Positions 1 through 6,319 of a stretch of 6,319 bases of DNA are shown in pieces. The stretch covers positions 1-6,319 of the forward strand of contig JACDEC010000183.1 in NCBI GenBank assembly GCA_013816645.1, read 5' to 3'. A program made the position numbers and the translations under genes. A model generated the notes under the pieces. The model searched no databases, was not told the origin of the DNA, and was given only the letters and a program-made list of their open reading frames with translations. This DNA is from Planctomycetota bacterium (lineage in GTDB: Bacteria > Planctomycetota > UBA11346). Position 1 is the first letter of the stretch, and each line of letters begins with the position of its first letter.

Positions 1-2386
1 ACGGTGGCCAGCGCGGGCGCCGCGCCGCCACCGATGCGTAGCGGCGCCTTGACGACCAGGACGTTGGCCGGCGCCGCCGCGGGTTGACGGATGGTCAATG
101 CGCCGATGACCGTCGGCCTGTCGATGGTCACGGTGCGTTTGGCGCGCGCGACGTCGAACACGGCGACATCGTTGACCGATGGTCCGCCGATCTTCGACCA
201 CGGCGACGCCCCCGCTCCCGCCCACACCGCGTTGTCGCTGTCGGCGCCGGTCCAACGCACCTCCGCGCCCATGGGGGCCGGCGGCGTCGCGAAGGCGATG
301 TCGTAGAACTCGGGCAGATCGAGGGTGTCCTCCAGGGTGTTGGTCTGGCGTTCCGGTCCCTGCTCGGGGTGATCGCTGAACGCCTCGAGCACGATGCGGT
401 AGGTTGCGCCGACCTTCATCGCTTCGTATTCCGGCAGGCGCTTGCCGTCCATCACCGACCACTGCCACACCGCGATGCGCTTCGCGTCGAGCGTGCCTTC
501 CACCACGCTGGTAACGTCGTAGGTCGAGAGCGACAGGCAGCGCACGTAGGGCGCGATCGCTTTGGGATCCGCGGCCGGGGTGTGCCCGGACATCACCGCA
601 TCGACCACCGCCCGCGCCGCGGGGGCGCGGTTCCTTGCGCGCTCGCTGGCCTGCGCGGCGTGCGCCGCCGCTTCGGACGCGTCGATCGCGCGGCTGCGGA
701 TCGCCAGGTCGCACAACGAGCCGGACCACCGCCGAGTCCCGCTGCCGTCGTCACCGAAGCGGATCGCCTTGGCGGTCCAGGCCTTGAGGTCGCCGGGCAC
801 TTCCTCGCCGACCAATGCTCGCCGGCCATCGAGGTAGCAGCGCATCCGGCCGGCCGCGAAGGTGACCGCGACGTGCAGCGGCTTGAGGGCGACCAGTTCG
901 CCGAGATCCAGCGTTGCTCCGCTCGCACCGCTGCTGCTGGTGTTGAGGCGGGCGAACAGCCGTCCCCCAGCCTGGATCAACGCGAGGTCGGTCTTACCCG
1001 TCGCATCGGCGAACGCGGCGATGATCGCGGGATCGCTGTTCTGCGCCGCTGCGGGGATGACCGTGCACGACAGCGAGAACGCGCCCGCCGTACGGCAGGC
1101 TTGGATCACCTGCTCGGCGTGGCTCGCCAGGGCCACGCCACCGGTGACCTCGCAAACCCCGGAACGCCCGTAACGCGCACGTCCGGTCAAGGTCAGCCCG
1201 CACAGGCGGATGCGCTTGCCGTCGGCTTCCGGCGTCTGGTTGGTTGCGCCGAGGTCGGTGAAGAGGAATTGCAAGCCCTCGTCGCTCGCCTCGGCCTTGG
1301 CCTTCGCGGGAGTCGCCGCTGATTTCGGCGGCTTGGCTTTGGCGCGCGCCTCGGCCTTCGGTTCGATCCAGGCGTCGGGGAAGTAGTCGCCACGCTGGTT
1401 GTGCGTGACCATGATCCATTCCTCGATCTTGCGGAAATCCTCGGAGAAGCGCCCGAGGTAGACCTCCACTCCGGCGGCGACCTCGTTGGTGATCTTCGCG
1501 TCGCTCTTCCAGTCGAACGAGGCGTAGGGCCCGGTCATGACGATGAACCGGGGATCATTGCTCCAGCGGGGATGGTAGACCTCGACATTGCCGGGGATGC
1601 CGGGGCTTCGGCCAAGTTGACGGAGAAGCCTGAAAACTGCCGGGAACCCGGCTCCAACGGCAGGTACATGTTGGTCCAGCGGTGGTTTCCGCTGAATACC
1701 CAGAAGCGCTCGGTCGCATCGGGGCACATCGACGGCCAGCAGCCGCCGGTAGGAGCGGTGAAGCTGTCGTTCGGCAGTCGGAAGATCCCCTGCCCGTTGC
1801 TGCTCCCTCCGGAGCCCGCCAAGCCGTCGCCCGAGAGCTGGAAATGGCCGAGCGGAGTCTTGTCCCAGACCAGTTCACCGGCGCCCGGCTTGTCCAGCTG
1901 GAAGCGCTTCAGCGCACCGACCTGCTGGCCCCCGCGCTGCTCGTTGCGGATCCCGTAGACCCAGGTGACGCCGTCCTCCGGATCGGTCCACACATCCTCG
2001 ATCCCGAGATCGTCGACCACGCTGCGGAGCCCGCTGCCGTCGAAGCCGACGACATAGACCTTTCCGTCGACCTTGTCATGGAACACCACGCGCTTGCCAT
2101 CGGCGGTGAGCATCGGCTTGTAGACCGAGCGCGGGGTCGGGATGATCGCCCGCTCGCCCTTGCCGTCGGCGCTGTCCATGCCCATCAGCAGCACGGTCGG
2201 CTTCTCGACGTAGACGCAGGCGGTCGGCCCGGCGTCCTGGACCCACACCACCCGGGTGGCGCGACCGGTCAGCGCCTTCAGCGCCTTCAGCGCCGAGCCC
2301 TGGTCATCGGCGCCGCACAGCAGCGATGCAAACCCGGTCACGAGCAGGTAGGCGATCGACGAACGCCGGCAGAGGGTCGTTTGCAT
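1..2386 (-). CDS. Secreted beta-propeller/LamG multidomain protein, frameshifted, 3' end outside window
   Basis: No specific name recognised. Seen: from the ATG at 2386 the product starts with a signal peptide (R7, R8, hydrophobic residues 11-23, likely cleavage after CGA at 24-26). Residues 30-260 have propeller-like strands such as KRVVFHDKVDGKVYVVGFDG, resembling TolB/PD40 repeats. The frame breaks near 1600, about residue 262. The next frame continues at once with EVYHPRWSNDPRFIVMTGPY and then EEWIMVTHNQRGDYFPDAWI, a conserved-looking block that completes the propeller. An Ala/Lys/Pro linker (about 343-368) leads to a LamG/concanavalin-like jelly roll (about 370-582), shown by LHVAVTFAAGRMRCYLDGRR and IRFGDDGSGTRRWSGSLCDL. 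More beta-rich sequence follows, then a W-x-G stretch from about 705 recalling autotransporter-type repeats (weak). At least 795 codons lie in the window and no stop is reached at the left edge. Known: LamG folds often bind glycans or proteins. Inferred: an exported glycan-binding or surface protein. The ATG at 2392 is the alternative start. Confidence 0.8.
1590..1607 (-). other. Frameshift site inside an imperfect 9-bp tandem repeat
   Basis: On the plus strand the sequence reads gccggggat directly followed by gccggggct. On the coding (minus) strand the upstream frame runs VNLAEAP and then turns into low-quality sequence ending at a stop at 1535-1537. The frame shifted by one base continues GIPGNVEVYHPRW and stays open to position 1. 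Adding one G to the coding-strand CCCCGG at 1600-1605 joins the two as EAP-GIPG without loss of sequence. Run-length slippage within this GC repeat, or a sequencing or assembly error, would explain it. There is no upstream A/U-rich slippery heptamer, so programmed frameshifting is unlikely. Confidence 0.8.
2271..2294 (-). repeat. Short in-gene tandem repeat (9 bp x 2.7)
   Basis: The unit agcgccttc occurs twice in a row, followed by agcgcc. On the coding strand it makes the run ALKALKAL, just after the signal peptide of the secreted protein. The unit is a multiple of three, so copy-number change would keep the frame. It is probably a minor expansion at the start of the mature protein. Confidence 0.6.
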
Positions 2387-2391
2387 GGCCA

Positions 2392-2396
2392 TCCTA
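2392..2396 (-). promoter_or_regulatory. Ribosome binding site deciding the start of the minus-strand gene
   Basis: On the minus strand TAGGA is followed by five bases (TGGCC) and then ATG at 2386-2384. The in-frame ATG at 2392 overlaps this Shine-Dalgarno and has no good site of its own, so 2386 is preferred. The five-base spacing matches that of the AAGGAG before the plus-strand gene at 3967. Confidence 0.65.
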
Positions 2397-2434
2397 GCAA
2401 AGGAGTGTCGCGGAAGAGGCCTTCATCTTACTGC

Positions 2435-2452
2435 ACTATCATAACAGATAGT
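2435..2452. promoter_or_regulatory. Perfect inverted repeat, likely repressor operator
   Basis: ACTATC-ATAACA-GATAGT has 6-bp perfect arms around a 6-bp centre. It lies in the divergent intergenic region and covers the extended -10 of the minus-strand gene, so a bound protein would block RNA polymerase. The GntR/LacI-type regulator encoded next to it is the obvious candidate ligand (inference). It does not match the textbook GntR or LacI operator consensus that I know. I found no second copy of either arm upstream of the gene at 3967. As RNA it would be a weak AT-rich hairpin with no following T-run, so a terminator role is unlikely. Confidence 0.5.
2438..2446 (-). promoter_or_regulatory. Extended -10 promoter element for the minus-strand gene
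   Basis: Read on the minus strand the sequence is TGTTATGAT: a TGn extension joined to TATGAT, one base from the TATAAT consensus. No good -35 lies at 16-18 bp; a TTGATT sits only 13 bp upstream. Extended -10 promoters often do without a -35. The predicted transcript start is near 2431, giving a leader of about 45 nt before the ATG at 2386. An inverted repeat covers the element completely. Confidence 0.5.
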
Positions 2453-2669
2453 TGCGAATCAAGTGACGTACCATTTTATTTCGCGTCATTTCCCCGATTT
2501 CTCTCCACCAAACCACGCTAAAATGCCAATCCTGCTCTTAACAGTCCGCGGATCGAGCCATGGTGATGATTCGTTATAAGTCCTTTTGTAGCGCAATGAG
2601 TGGTGGCCCTGAGCCTTCCCGACCGCGACCGGTTATGGCCGGCAGCGCGCCTGGCGATATCCTGTCGCG
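2453..2669 (+). promoter_or_regulatory. AT-richer leader/promoter region of the regulator gene, promoter unresolved
   Basis: This part of the 283-bp divergent gap must hold the regulator's promoter if the regulator has its own. Possible -10 elements are TAAAAT at 2519-2524 and TATAAG at 2575-2580. Neither has a convincing -35 at 16-18 bp. A 5-bp inverted pair, TGACG at 2464-2468 and CGTCA at 2485-2489, is the only other symmetry I noted. I see no open frame with coding character here. Confidence 0.25.
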
Positions 2670-3797
2670 ATGCCCAGTGTCAGGACCCGCCCGCCGATCA
2701 AGCAGCGCGACATCACCGAGAAGCTGCGCCGCCTGATCGTTAGCGGGCGATTGCGCCCGGGCGCTCGACTGCCGACGCGGGCGAAGCTGCAGCAGCAGTA
2801 CGACGCCAGCACCACCACCGTGCAGCGCGCGGTCGATGTCCTGCTCGCCGATGGCTTCCTGGTCGCGCGCGGAACCCTCGGCACCTTCGTCGTCGAATAC
2901 CCGCCGCACCTCCACCATTTCGGCCTGGTCTTCGAGCAGGAACTCGGTCGCGCGACCAGCCGCTACCTGTCCACGCTGGCCGATGCGGCCCGTGCGCTGG
3001 CTGCGGGTCCCTCGCCGCGGGTGACGATCTACGACGGCGTCAACATGCGCGCCGACAACGCCCAGCATCGCCGCTTGGTCGACGACGCCGCCGCGCACCG
3101 CCTGGCTGGCGTATTCTTCGCGAACCAGCCCTGGCAGCTCTACGCCTCGCCCTTGATCACCGCGCCCGATCTCCCGCGCGCTGCGCTGATGATCCGCGGA
3201 ACCTACGATGGCGACATGATCGCGATCGGTCTCGACGCGAAGATGCTGCTGCAGCGCTCGTGCGCCCACCTGCGCGATCGCGGGCGCAAGCGCGTCGCGG
3301 TCATCGCCGGCTACGACGCGGCGCTACCGGATCAGGTGCTCGCCGCTGCCGCCAAGCACGGCCTGGACGCCCGGCCATACTGGATCCAGTGGGCCGCGAC
3401 CGACCATCCGGCGTCCGCCCGCGCCAGCGCGCACCTACTCTTCCAGGGCGGCGCCCAGTCGCGTCCCGACGCGCTGATCGTCCTCGACGACAACCTGGTC
3501 GAGCAGGCGATCTACGGGTTGATGGACGCCGGCGTGACCGCTCCCCGCGATGTCGAAGTGGTCGCGCACGCCAATTTCCCCGGCAGCTACAGCGAGCCGA
3601 TGCGCTACACGCGCATCGGCTTCGACGTCCGCCGGATCCTCGCGACCGCGTTCCGCGCCCTGCACCAACAGCGGATGGGCGAGCGGGTCGAGGACCTGAT
3701 CCTACCCGCGGAGTTCGAGGCCGAGGTCGCTGCTCGGAACCCGGGCGAGGACGGCGTCTGGCGGGCCGAGCGCCCAACGCACGGGCGACGGACCTGA
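2670..3797 (+). CDS. GntR-type winged-helix regulator with LacI/GalR-like sensor domain
   Basis: Transcription regulator of 375 residues. Seen: residues 10-76 form a GntR-type winged helix, with an RPGARLPT turn (29-36), a recognition helix around STTTVQRAVDVLLADGF (47-63) and a wing ending GTFVVE (71-76). Residues from about 83 to 360 resemble a LacI/GalR periplasmic-binding-protein fold: RVAVIAG at 208-214, PDALIVLDD at 266-274 and the GVTAPRDVEVVAH segment. Known: this fusion is the AraR-like architecture, in which a sugar effector usually releases the protein from its operator. Inferred: it represses a neighbouring gene through the inverted repeat at 2435-2452; the effector is unknown. 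The ATG has no clear Shine-Dalgarno, unlike the two flanking genes, but an earlier start would add sequence before a domain that already begins normally. The C-terminal 20 residues are polar and rich in Arg. The family is clear, the ligand and targets are not. Confidence 0.9.
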   Translation: MPSVRTRPPIKQRDITEKLRRLIVSGRLRPGARLPTRAKLQQQYDASTTTVQRAVDVLLADGFLVARGTLGTFVVEYPPHLHHFGLVFEQELGRATSRYLSTLADAARALAAGPSPRVTIYDGVNMRADNAQHRRLVDDAAAHRLAGVFFANQPWQLYASPLITAPDLPRAALMIRGTYDGDMIAIGLDAKMLLQRSCAHLRDRGRKRVAVIAGYDAALPDQVLAAAAKHGLDARPYWIQWAATDHPASARASAHLLFQGGAQSRPDALIVLDDNLVEQAIYGLMDAGVTAPRDVEVVAHANFPGSYSEPMRYTRIGFDVRRILATAFRALHQQRMGERVEDLILPAEFEAEVAARNPGEDGVWRAERPTHGRRT

Positions 3798-3817
3798 TCA
3801 GGATCGGGCTGGCCGGA

Positions 3818-3831
3818 CCGCGCTCGCGCGG
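3818..3831 (+). other. GC-rich inverted repeat just after the regulator stop codon
   Basis: CCGCGC-TC-GCGCGG, 20 bp past the stop codon at 3795-3797. As RNA it can fold into a 5-bp stem with a CTCG loop. No T-run follows, so it is not a standard intrinsic terminator. It might stabilise the 3' end or be chance in a GC-rich genome. Confidence 0.3.
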
Positions 3832-3914
3832 CGTTCAGGGCAGGCATCGCAGACACGTCGCTTGGCAGCCACCGATATCACTTCACCGATCAAATGAACC
3901 AAGGCTAACGTGTC

Positions 3915-3945
3915 TTGACGCAGCCGGACGGGTCGTCCGTACCTG
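3915..3945 (+). promoter_or_regulatory. Possible promoter with inverted repeat upstream of the plus-strand secreted gene
   Basis: TTGACG at 3915-3920 is close to the -35 consensus. A perfect inverted repeat, CGGACG-GGT-CGTCCG, occupies 3925-3939. The best -10 candidate, TACCTG at 3940-3945, is poor and lies 19 bp from the -35. If this is the promoter, the repeat fills its spacer as an operator would. Alternatively the gene is transcribed by read-through from the regulator gene across the 169-bp gap. The repeat does not resemble the AT-rich palindrome at 2435-2452. Confidence 0.3.
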
Positions 3946-3955
3946 ATGACTGCTC

Positions 3956-3961
3956 AAGGAG
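3956..3961 (+). promoter_or_regulatory. Strong Shine-Dalgarno for the gene at 3967
   Basis: AAGGAG followed by a 5-base spacer and the ATG at 3967. It fixes this start, and the translated product opens with a good signal peptide. Confidence 0.8.
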
Positions 3962-3966
3962 TCTCC

Positions 3967-6319
3967 ATGCGTTGCAACCGTGCCGTCGCCCTGCTCCTCC
4001 TCCCGATGGCCAGCTTGATCGCCGCCCAGACCGACAACCACGGCATCCACGCGGTTCCGTCGCCTGGGACGGTTGCGGTCGATGGCGACCTCGCCGACTG
4101 GGACCTCAGCGGCCAGACCCTGATGTGCTACGACGTGCAGTCGCTCAAGGACATCTACTCCGCGCGCGTGGCGATGATGCACGACGCCGAGCACCTCTAT
4201 GTCGCCATCAGCTGGAAGGATCCGATCCCGCTCGGCAACAGCCACGACCCGCAGTTCCAGGCCGACAAGGGCTGGGCGGGCGACAGCGTCCAGCTGCGCG
4301 TGCGCACCGACCGTATCTGCCACGTCACCGCCTGGTGCTTCGCCAAGAAGCAGGAACCGTTCATCAATCTCGACTACGGCAAGAGCCTGACCGAGCCGTT
4401 CGGCGGTGGATCGCTCAACTTGTCGCGCAGCGAGGGCTGGAAACTCGAACAGGGCGCCGAGATGGCGTTCAAGGCCGATGCCGACGGCAAGGGCTACGTC
4501 CAGGAGATCAAGCTGCCCTGGAAGCTCATCACCAGCGGCGGACGCGCCGCGGTCGGCGAGCGCTTCTCCTGCGGCGTCGAACTGCTGTGGGGCGAAGCCG
4601 ACTGGCCGGTGCACCGCTACGCCGACAACCTCGCCGAAGGCCAGACCAGCCGCGAGTTCTTCTGGACCGCGCGCGATGCGTGGGGGCCGGTGTTCCTCGA
4701 GAAATCCGGCAAGCTGACCCTGCCGACGCCGGCGTGGGAGAAGGCGCTGGTCGAGGAGAAGCCGGAAGGACCGGTGGCGATCGCCTACACCCTGGCCAAG
4801 GACCAGCGCGTCACCCTGGCCATCGACGACGCCAAGGGCAAGCGGGTGCGCAACCTGCTCGCCGCCGCCGAGCGCAAGGCCGGCGCCAACACCGACCGCT
4901 GGGACGGGCTCGACGACCAGGGCAAACTGGTCGAACCCGGCAGCTACACCGTCAAGGGACTCAGCCACGACGGCCTGCACCTGACCTATGAAGGCAGCTT
5001 CGCAAGTCCCGGGAATCCGCCGTGGAACACCGCCGACGGCAAGGGCGCGTTCTACGGCGACCACACGCCGCCCGAGGCGATCGCCTTCGGTCCCGGCGAG
5101 CACGGCGCCATCGCCTGCGCCATGGGCGAAGCCGGCCCGCACCTGATCGGCGTCGATCTCCAGGGTCGCAAGCAGTGGGGCCTGGCCAATCGCCGGGCTT
5201 TCGGTGGCGGCAAGGTCAGCCTGGCCACCGACGGCACCATCCTCTGGGTCGCCAATGTCAATGGTAACGACGGGAGTTTCACGGTCTGGCGCTGCGACCT
5301 GCGCACCGGCACCTACGCACCGTGGAAGCGCAGCGATGCCGACGGCAAAGCGGTGCTCGATCTGCCGATCCGCGCCAAGGATGGCATGACCCACAGCCGC
5401 GCCATCGCGGTCCATGCGGGCAAACTCGCGGTGATCGTCGCCGGCGAGCGCATGGTGCTGATCCTCGACGCCGAGACCGGCGACACGCTGAAGGAGCTGA
5501 CCGGTCTGCCCGAATCGCTGGCCGCGTGCGCGTTCCGCGCCGACGGGCGCCTGCTGCTCACCGCGGGTGATCAACTCCTGCTCGTCGACACCGCCTCCGG
5601 CAAGCCGCAGGTGCTCGCCAAGGGCCTCGTCGATCCGCACGGCATTGCGGTCGATGGCCAGGGGCGCATCCACGTCAGCCAGCGCGGCGCGGCGATGAAC
5701 GTCGCGGTGTTCAGCGCCGACGGCAAACCGCAGCCGGCGATCGGCAAGCTCGGCGGACGCCCCGCCGAAGGCGCCTTCGACGAGCGCGGCATGCACGAAC
5801 CCGCGCAGGTCGCCATCGACAGCAAAGGTCGCCTGTGGGTGACCGAGAGCTCGCACCAGCCCAAGCGCACCAGCGTGTGGAATACCGACGGCACCCTGGC
5901 CTTCGACCTGATCGGCACCACCGCCTACGCGGCCGGCGGCCAAATCGATCCCGCCGACCACGCCCACGCCTTCAGCGAGCGGACCGAGTACCGCTGGGAC
6001 GCCGCCCGCAAGGCCTGGCGGCCGGTCTTCGCCCTGAGCGACGCGCTGGGCACCGGCGCGGAATGGCTGGCGCGCTTCGCGCGCGTCGACGGCCGCGAAT
6101 ACATCCAGTTCCGCGCCACCGCCCGCGACGCCCCGATGGTCAAGCTCTACGTGCGCGCCGCCGGCGGCGCCTGGCGGCACTGCGCCGAATTCGGCAATGT
6201 CGGCCTGGGCAAGACCATCGACGAGGCTTACCACAAGGATTGGAACCGCAAATTCAGCGGACCGCTGTGGGAGGGGTCCTTCGGCAAACGCTTCTGCTGG
6301 ACCGATCGCAACGACGACG
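3967..6319 (+). CDS. Secreted CBM9-like / FlgD-like Ig / beta-propeller protein, 3' end outside window
   Basis: 784 codons lie in the window and no stop is reached at the right edge. Seen: a signal peptide (R2, R5, hydrophobic 6-19, likely cleavage near A20). Residues about 34-250 look like a CBM9/DOMON-type beta sandwich: VDGDLADWD at 38-46, EHLYVAISWKD at 75-85 and GWAGDSVQLRV at 102-112. Residues 268-345 match the FlgD-type Ig domain, with VRNLL, W312-D313-G314, and EPGSYTVKGL near 323-332. After a linker with WNTADGKG and YGDHTPPEAIAF (353-374), residues about 370-630 form a propeller with NHL-like strands, such as DPHGIAVDGQGRIHVSQRG and EPAQVAIDSKGRLWVTES. The end of the visible part is beta-rich and unassigned. 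Known: CBM9 modules bind sugars and occur in exported carbohydrate-active proteins; FlgD-like Ig domains are common spacers in secreted proteins. Inferred: an exported glycan-binding protein, possibly co-regulated with the other secreted gene. No catalytic motif is recognised, and it is not a flagellar protein. Confidence 0.87.
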   Translation, partial: MRCNRAVALLLLPMASLIAAQTDNHGIHAVPSPGTVAVDGDLADWDLSGQTLMCYDVQSLKDIYSARVAMMHDAEHLYVAISWKDPIPLGNSHDPQFQADKGWAGDSVQLRVRTDRICHVTAWCFAKKQEPFINLDYGKSLTEPFGGGSLNLSRSEGWKLEQGAEMAFKADADGKGYVQEIKLPWKLITSGGRAAVGERFSCGVELLWGEADWPVHRYADNLAEGQTSREFFWTARDAWGPVFLEKSGKLTLPTPAWEKALVEEKPEGPVAIAYTLAKDQRVTLAIDDAKGKRVRNLLAAAERKAGANTDRWDGLDDQGKLVEPGSYTVKGLSHDGLHLTYEGSFASPGNPPWNTADGKGAFYGDHTPPEAIAFGPGEHGAIACAMGEAGPHLIGVDLQGRKQWGLANRRAFGGGKVSLATDGTILWVANVNGNDGSFTVWRCDLRTGTYAPWKRSDADGKAVLDLPIRAKDGMTHSRAIAVHAGKLAVIVAGERMVLILDAETGDTLKELTGLPESLAACAFRADGRLLLTAGDQLLLVDTASGKPQVLAKGLVDPHGIAVDGQGRIHVSQRGAAMNVAVFSADGKPQPAIGKLGGRPAEGAFDERGMHEPAQVAIDSKGRLWVTESSHQPKRTSVWNTDGTLAFDLIGTTAYAAGGQIDPADHAHAFSERTEYRWDAARKAWRPVFALSDALGTGAEWLARFARVDGREYIQFRATARDAPMVKLYVRAAGGAWRHCAEFGNVGLGKTIDEAYHKDWNRKFSGPLWEGSFGKRFCWTDRNDD

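Noticed and set aside
84..1322. A 412-codon open frame on the plus strand opposite the LamG part.
   Set aside because: The minus strand here encodes a recognisable LamG domain in a frame open to the window edge. The plus-strand product is Arg/Gly/Ala/His-rich and has no domain character.
994..1419. A minus-strand frame that could be taken as a separate downstream gene.
   Set aside because: It is out of frame with the LamG-encoding frame and gives an Arg-rich product. The domain-bearing frame covers the same bases.
1535..1607. Programmed ribosomal frameshift as an explanation for the broken gene.
   Set aside because: There is no slippery heptamer and no clear downstream structure. The extension in the short frame is brief and featureless, so indel or read error is simpler.
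2309..2320. Lipobox around C24 of the minus-strand protein (ASLLC).
   Set aside because: The residue before the Cys is Leu rather than Gly, Ala or Ser, so ordinary signal peptidase cleavage is more likely than lipoprotein processing.
1682..2521. A 279-codon plus-strand frame over the start of the minus-strand gene.
   Set aside because: It is antisense to the signal-peptide and propeller region and runs through the promoter and palindrome. The product has no domain features.
2574..3269. A 231-codon minus-strand frame opposite the regulator.
   Set aside because: It mirrors the well-supported winged-helix and sensor coding sequence and has no motif of its own.
3871..3890. Direct repeat of ACCGAT, 14 bp apart, upstream of the gene at 3967.
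   Set aside because: It is only 6 bp, the spacing is not a helical turn, and nothing ties it to a promoter. Chance is enough.
3883..6234. A 783-codon open frame on the minus strand opposite the CBM9/FlgD-like gene.
   Set aside because: It is antisense to a gene with a clear SD, signal peptide and domains. Its product is a His/Asp/Val/Gly/Ala-rich string with no recognisable motif, as expected from the mirror frame of a GC-rich gene.

Overview
This GC-rich stretch holds three protein-coding genes in a divergent layout: a large secreted protein gene read leftward, then a transcription regulator and a second large secreted protein gene, both read rightward. Codons end mostly in G or C. The combination of a GntR/LacI-type hybrid regulator with big secreted proteins built from beta-propeller, LamG, CBM9 and FlgD-like Ig modules is typical of free-living PVC-superphylum bacteria (Planctomycetota, Verrucomicrobiota, Lentisphaerota, Kiritimatiellota). 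That placement is an inference from gene style; no marker gene is present.

Positions 1-2386 (minus strand): a signal-peptide protein with a WD40/PD40-like propeller N-terminus, an Ala/Lys/Pro linker, a LamG-type jelly-roll domain and further beta-rich sequence. It runs off the left edge. The reading frame is broken once, near 1600, by what looks like a single missing base inside a short imperfect tandem repeat. Both sides remain good coding sequence, so this is either a fresh mutation or an assembly or read error.

Positions 2387-2669: a divergent intergenic region, clearly AT-richer than its surroundings. It carries an extended -10 promoter for the minus-strand gene, covered by a perfect 18-bp inverted repeat that looks like a repressor operator. 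Only weak promoter candidates are seen for the rightward gene.

Positions 2670-3797 (plus): a 375-residue regulator with a GntR-type winged helix fused to a LacI/GalR-like periplasmic-binding-protein sensor domain (AraR-like architecture). Positions 3798-3966: a 169-bp gap with GC-rich inverted repeats and a strong Shine-Dalgarno. Positions 3967 to the right edge (plus): a second secreted protein with a CBM9-like domain, a FlgD-like Ig domain and an NHL-like propeller. It is open at the right edge.

Working model (inference): a sugar-responsive repressor controls one or both flanking genes, whose products bind or sense extracellular or periplasmic glycans. No catalytic domain is visible in either secreted protein, so their role is not determined. 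I see no tRNA, rRNA, CRISPR array, insertion sequence or transposase.
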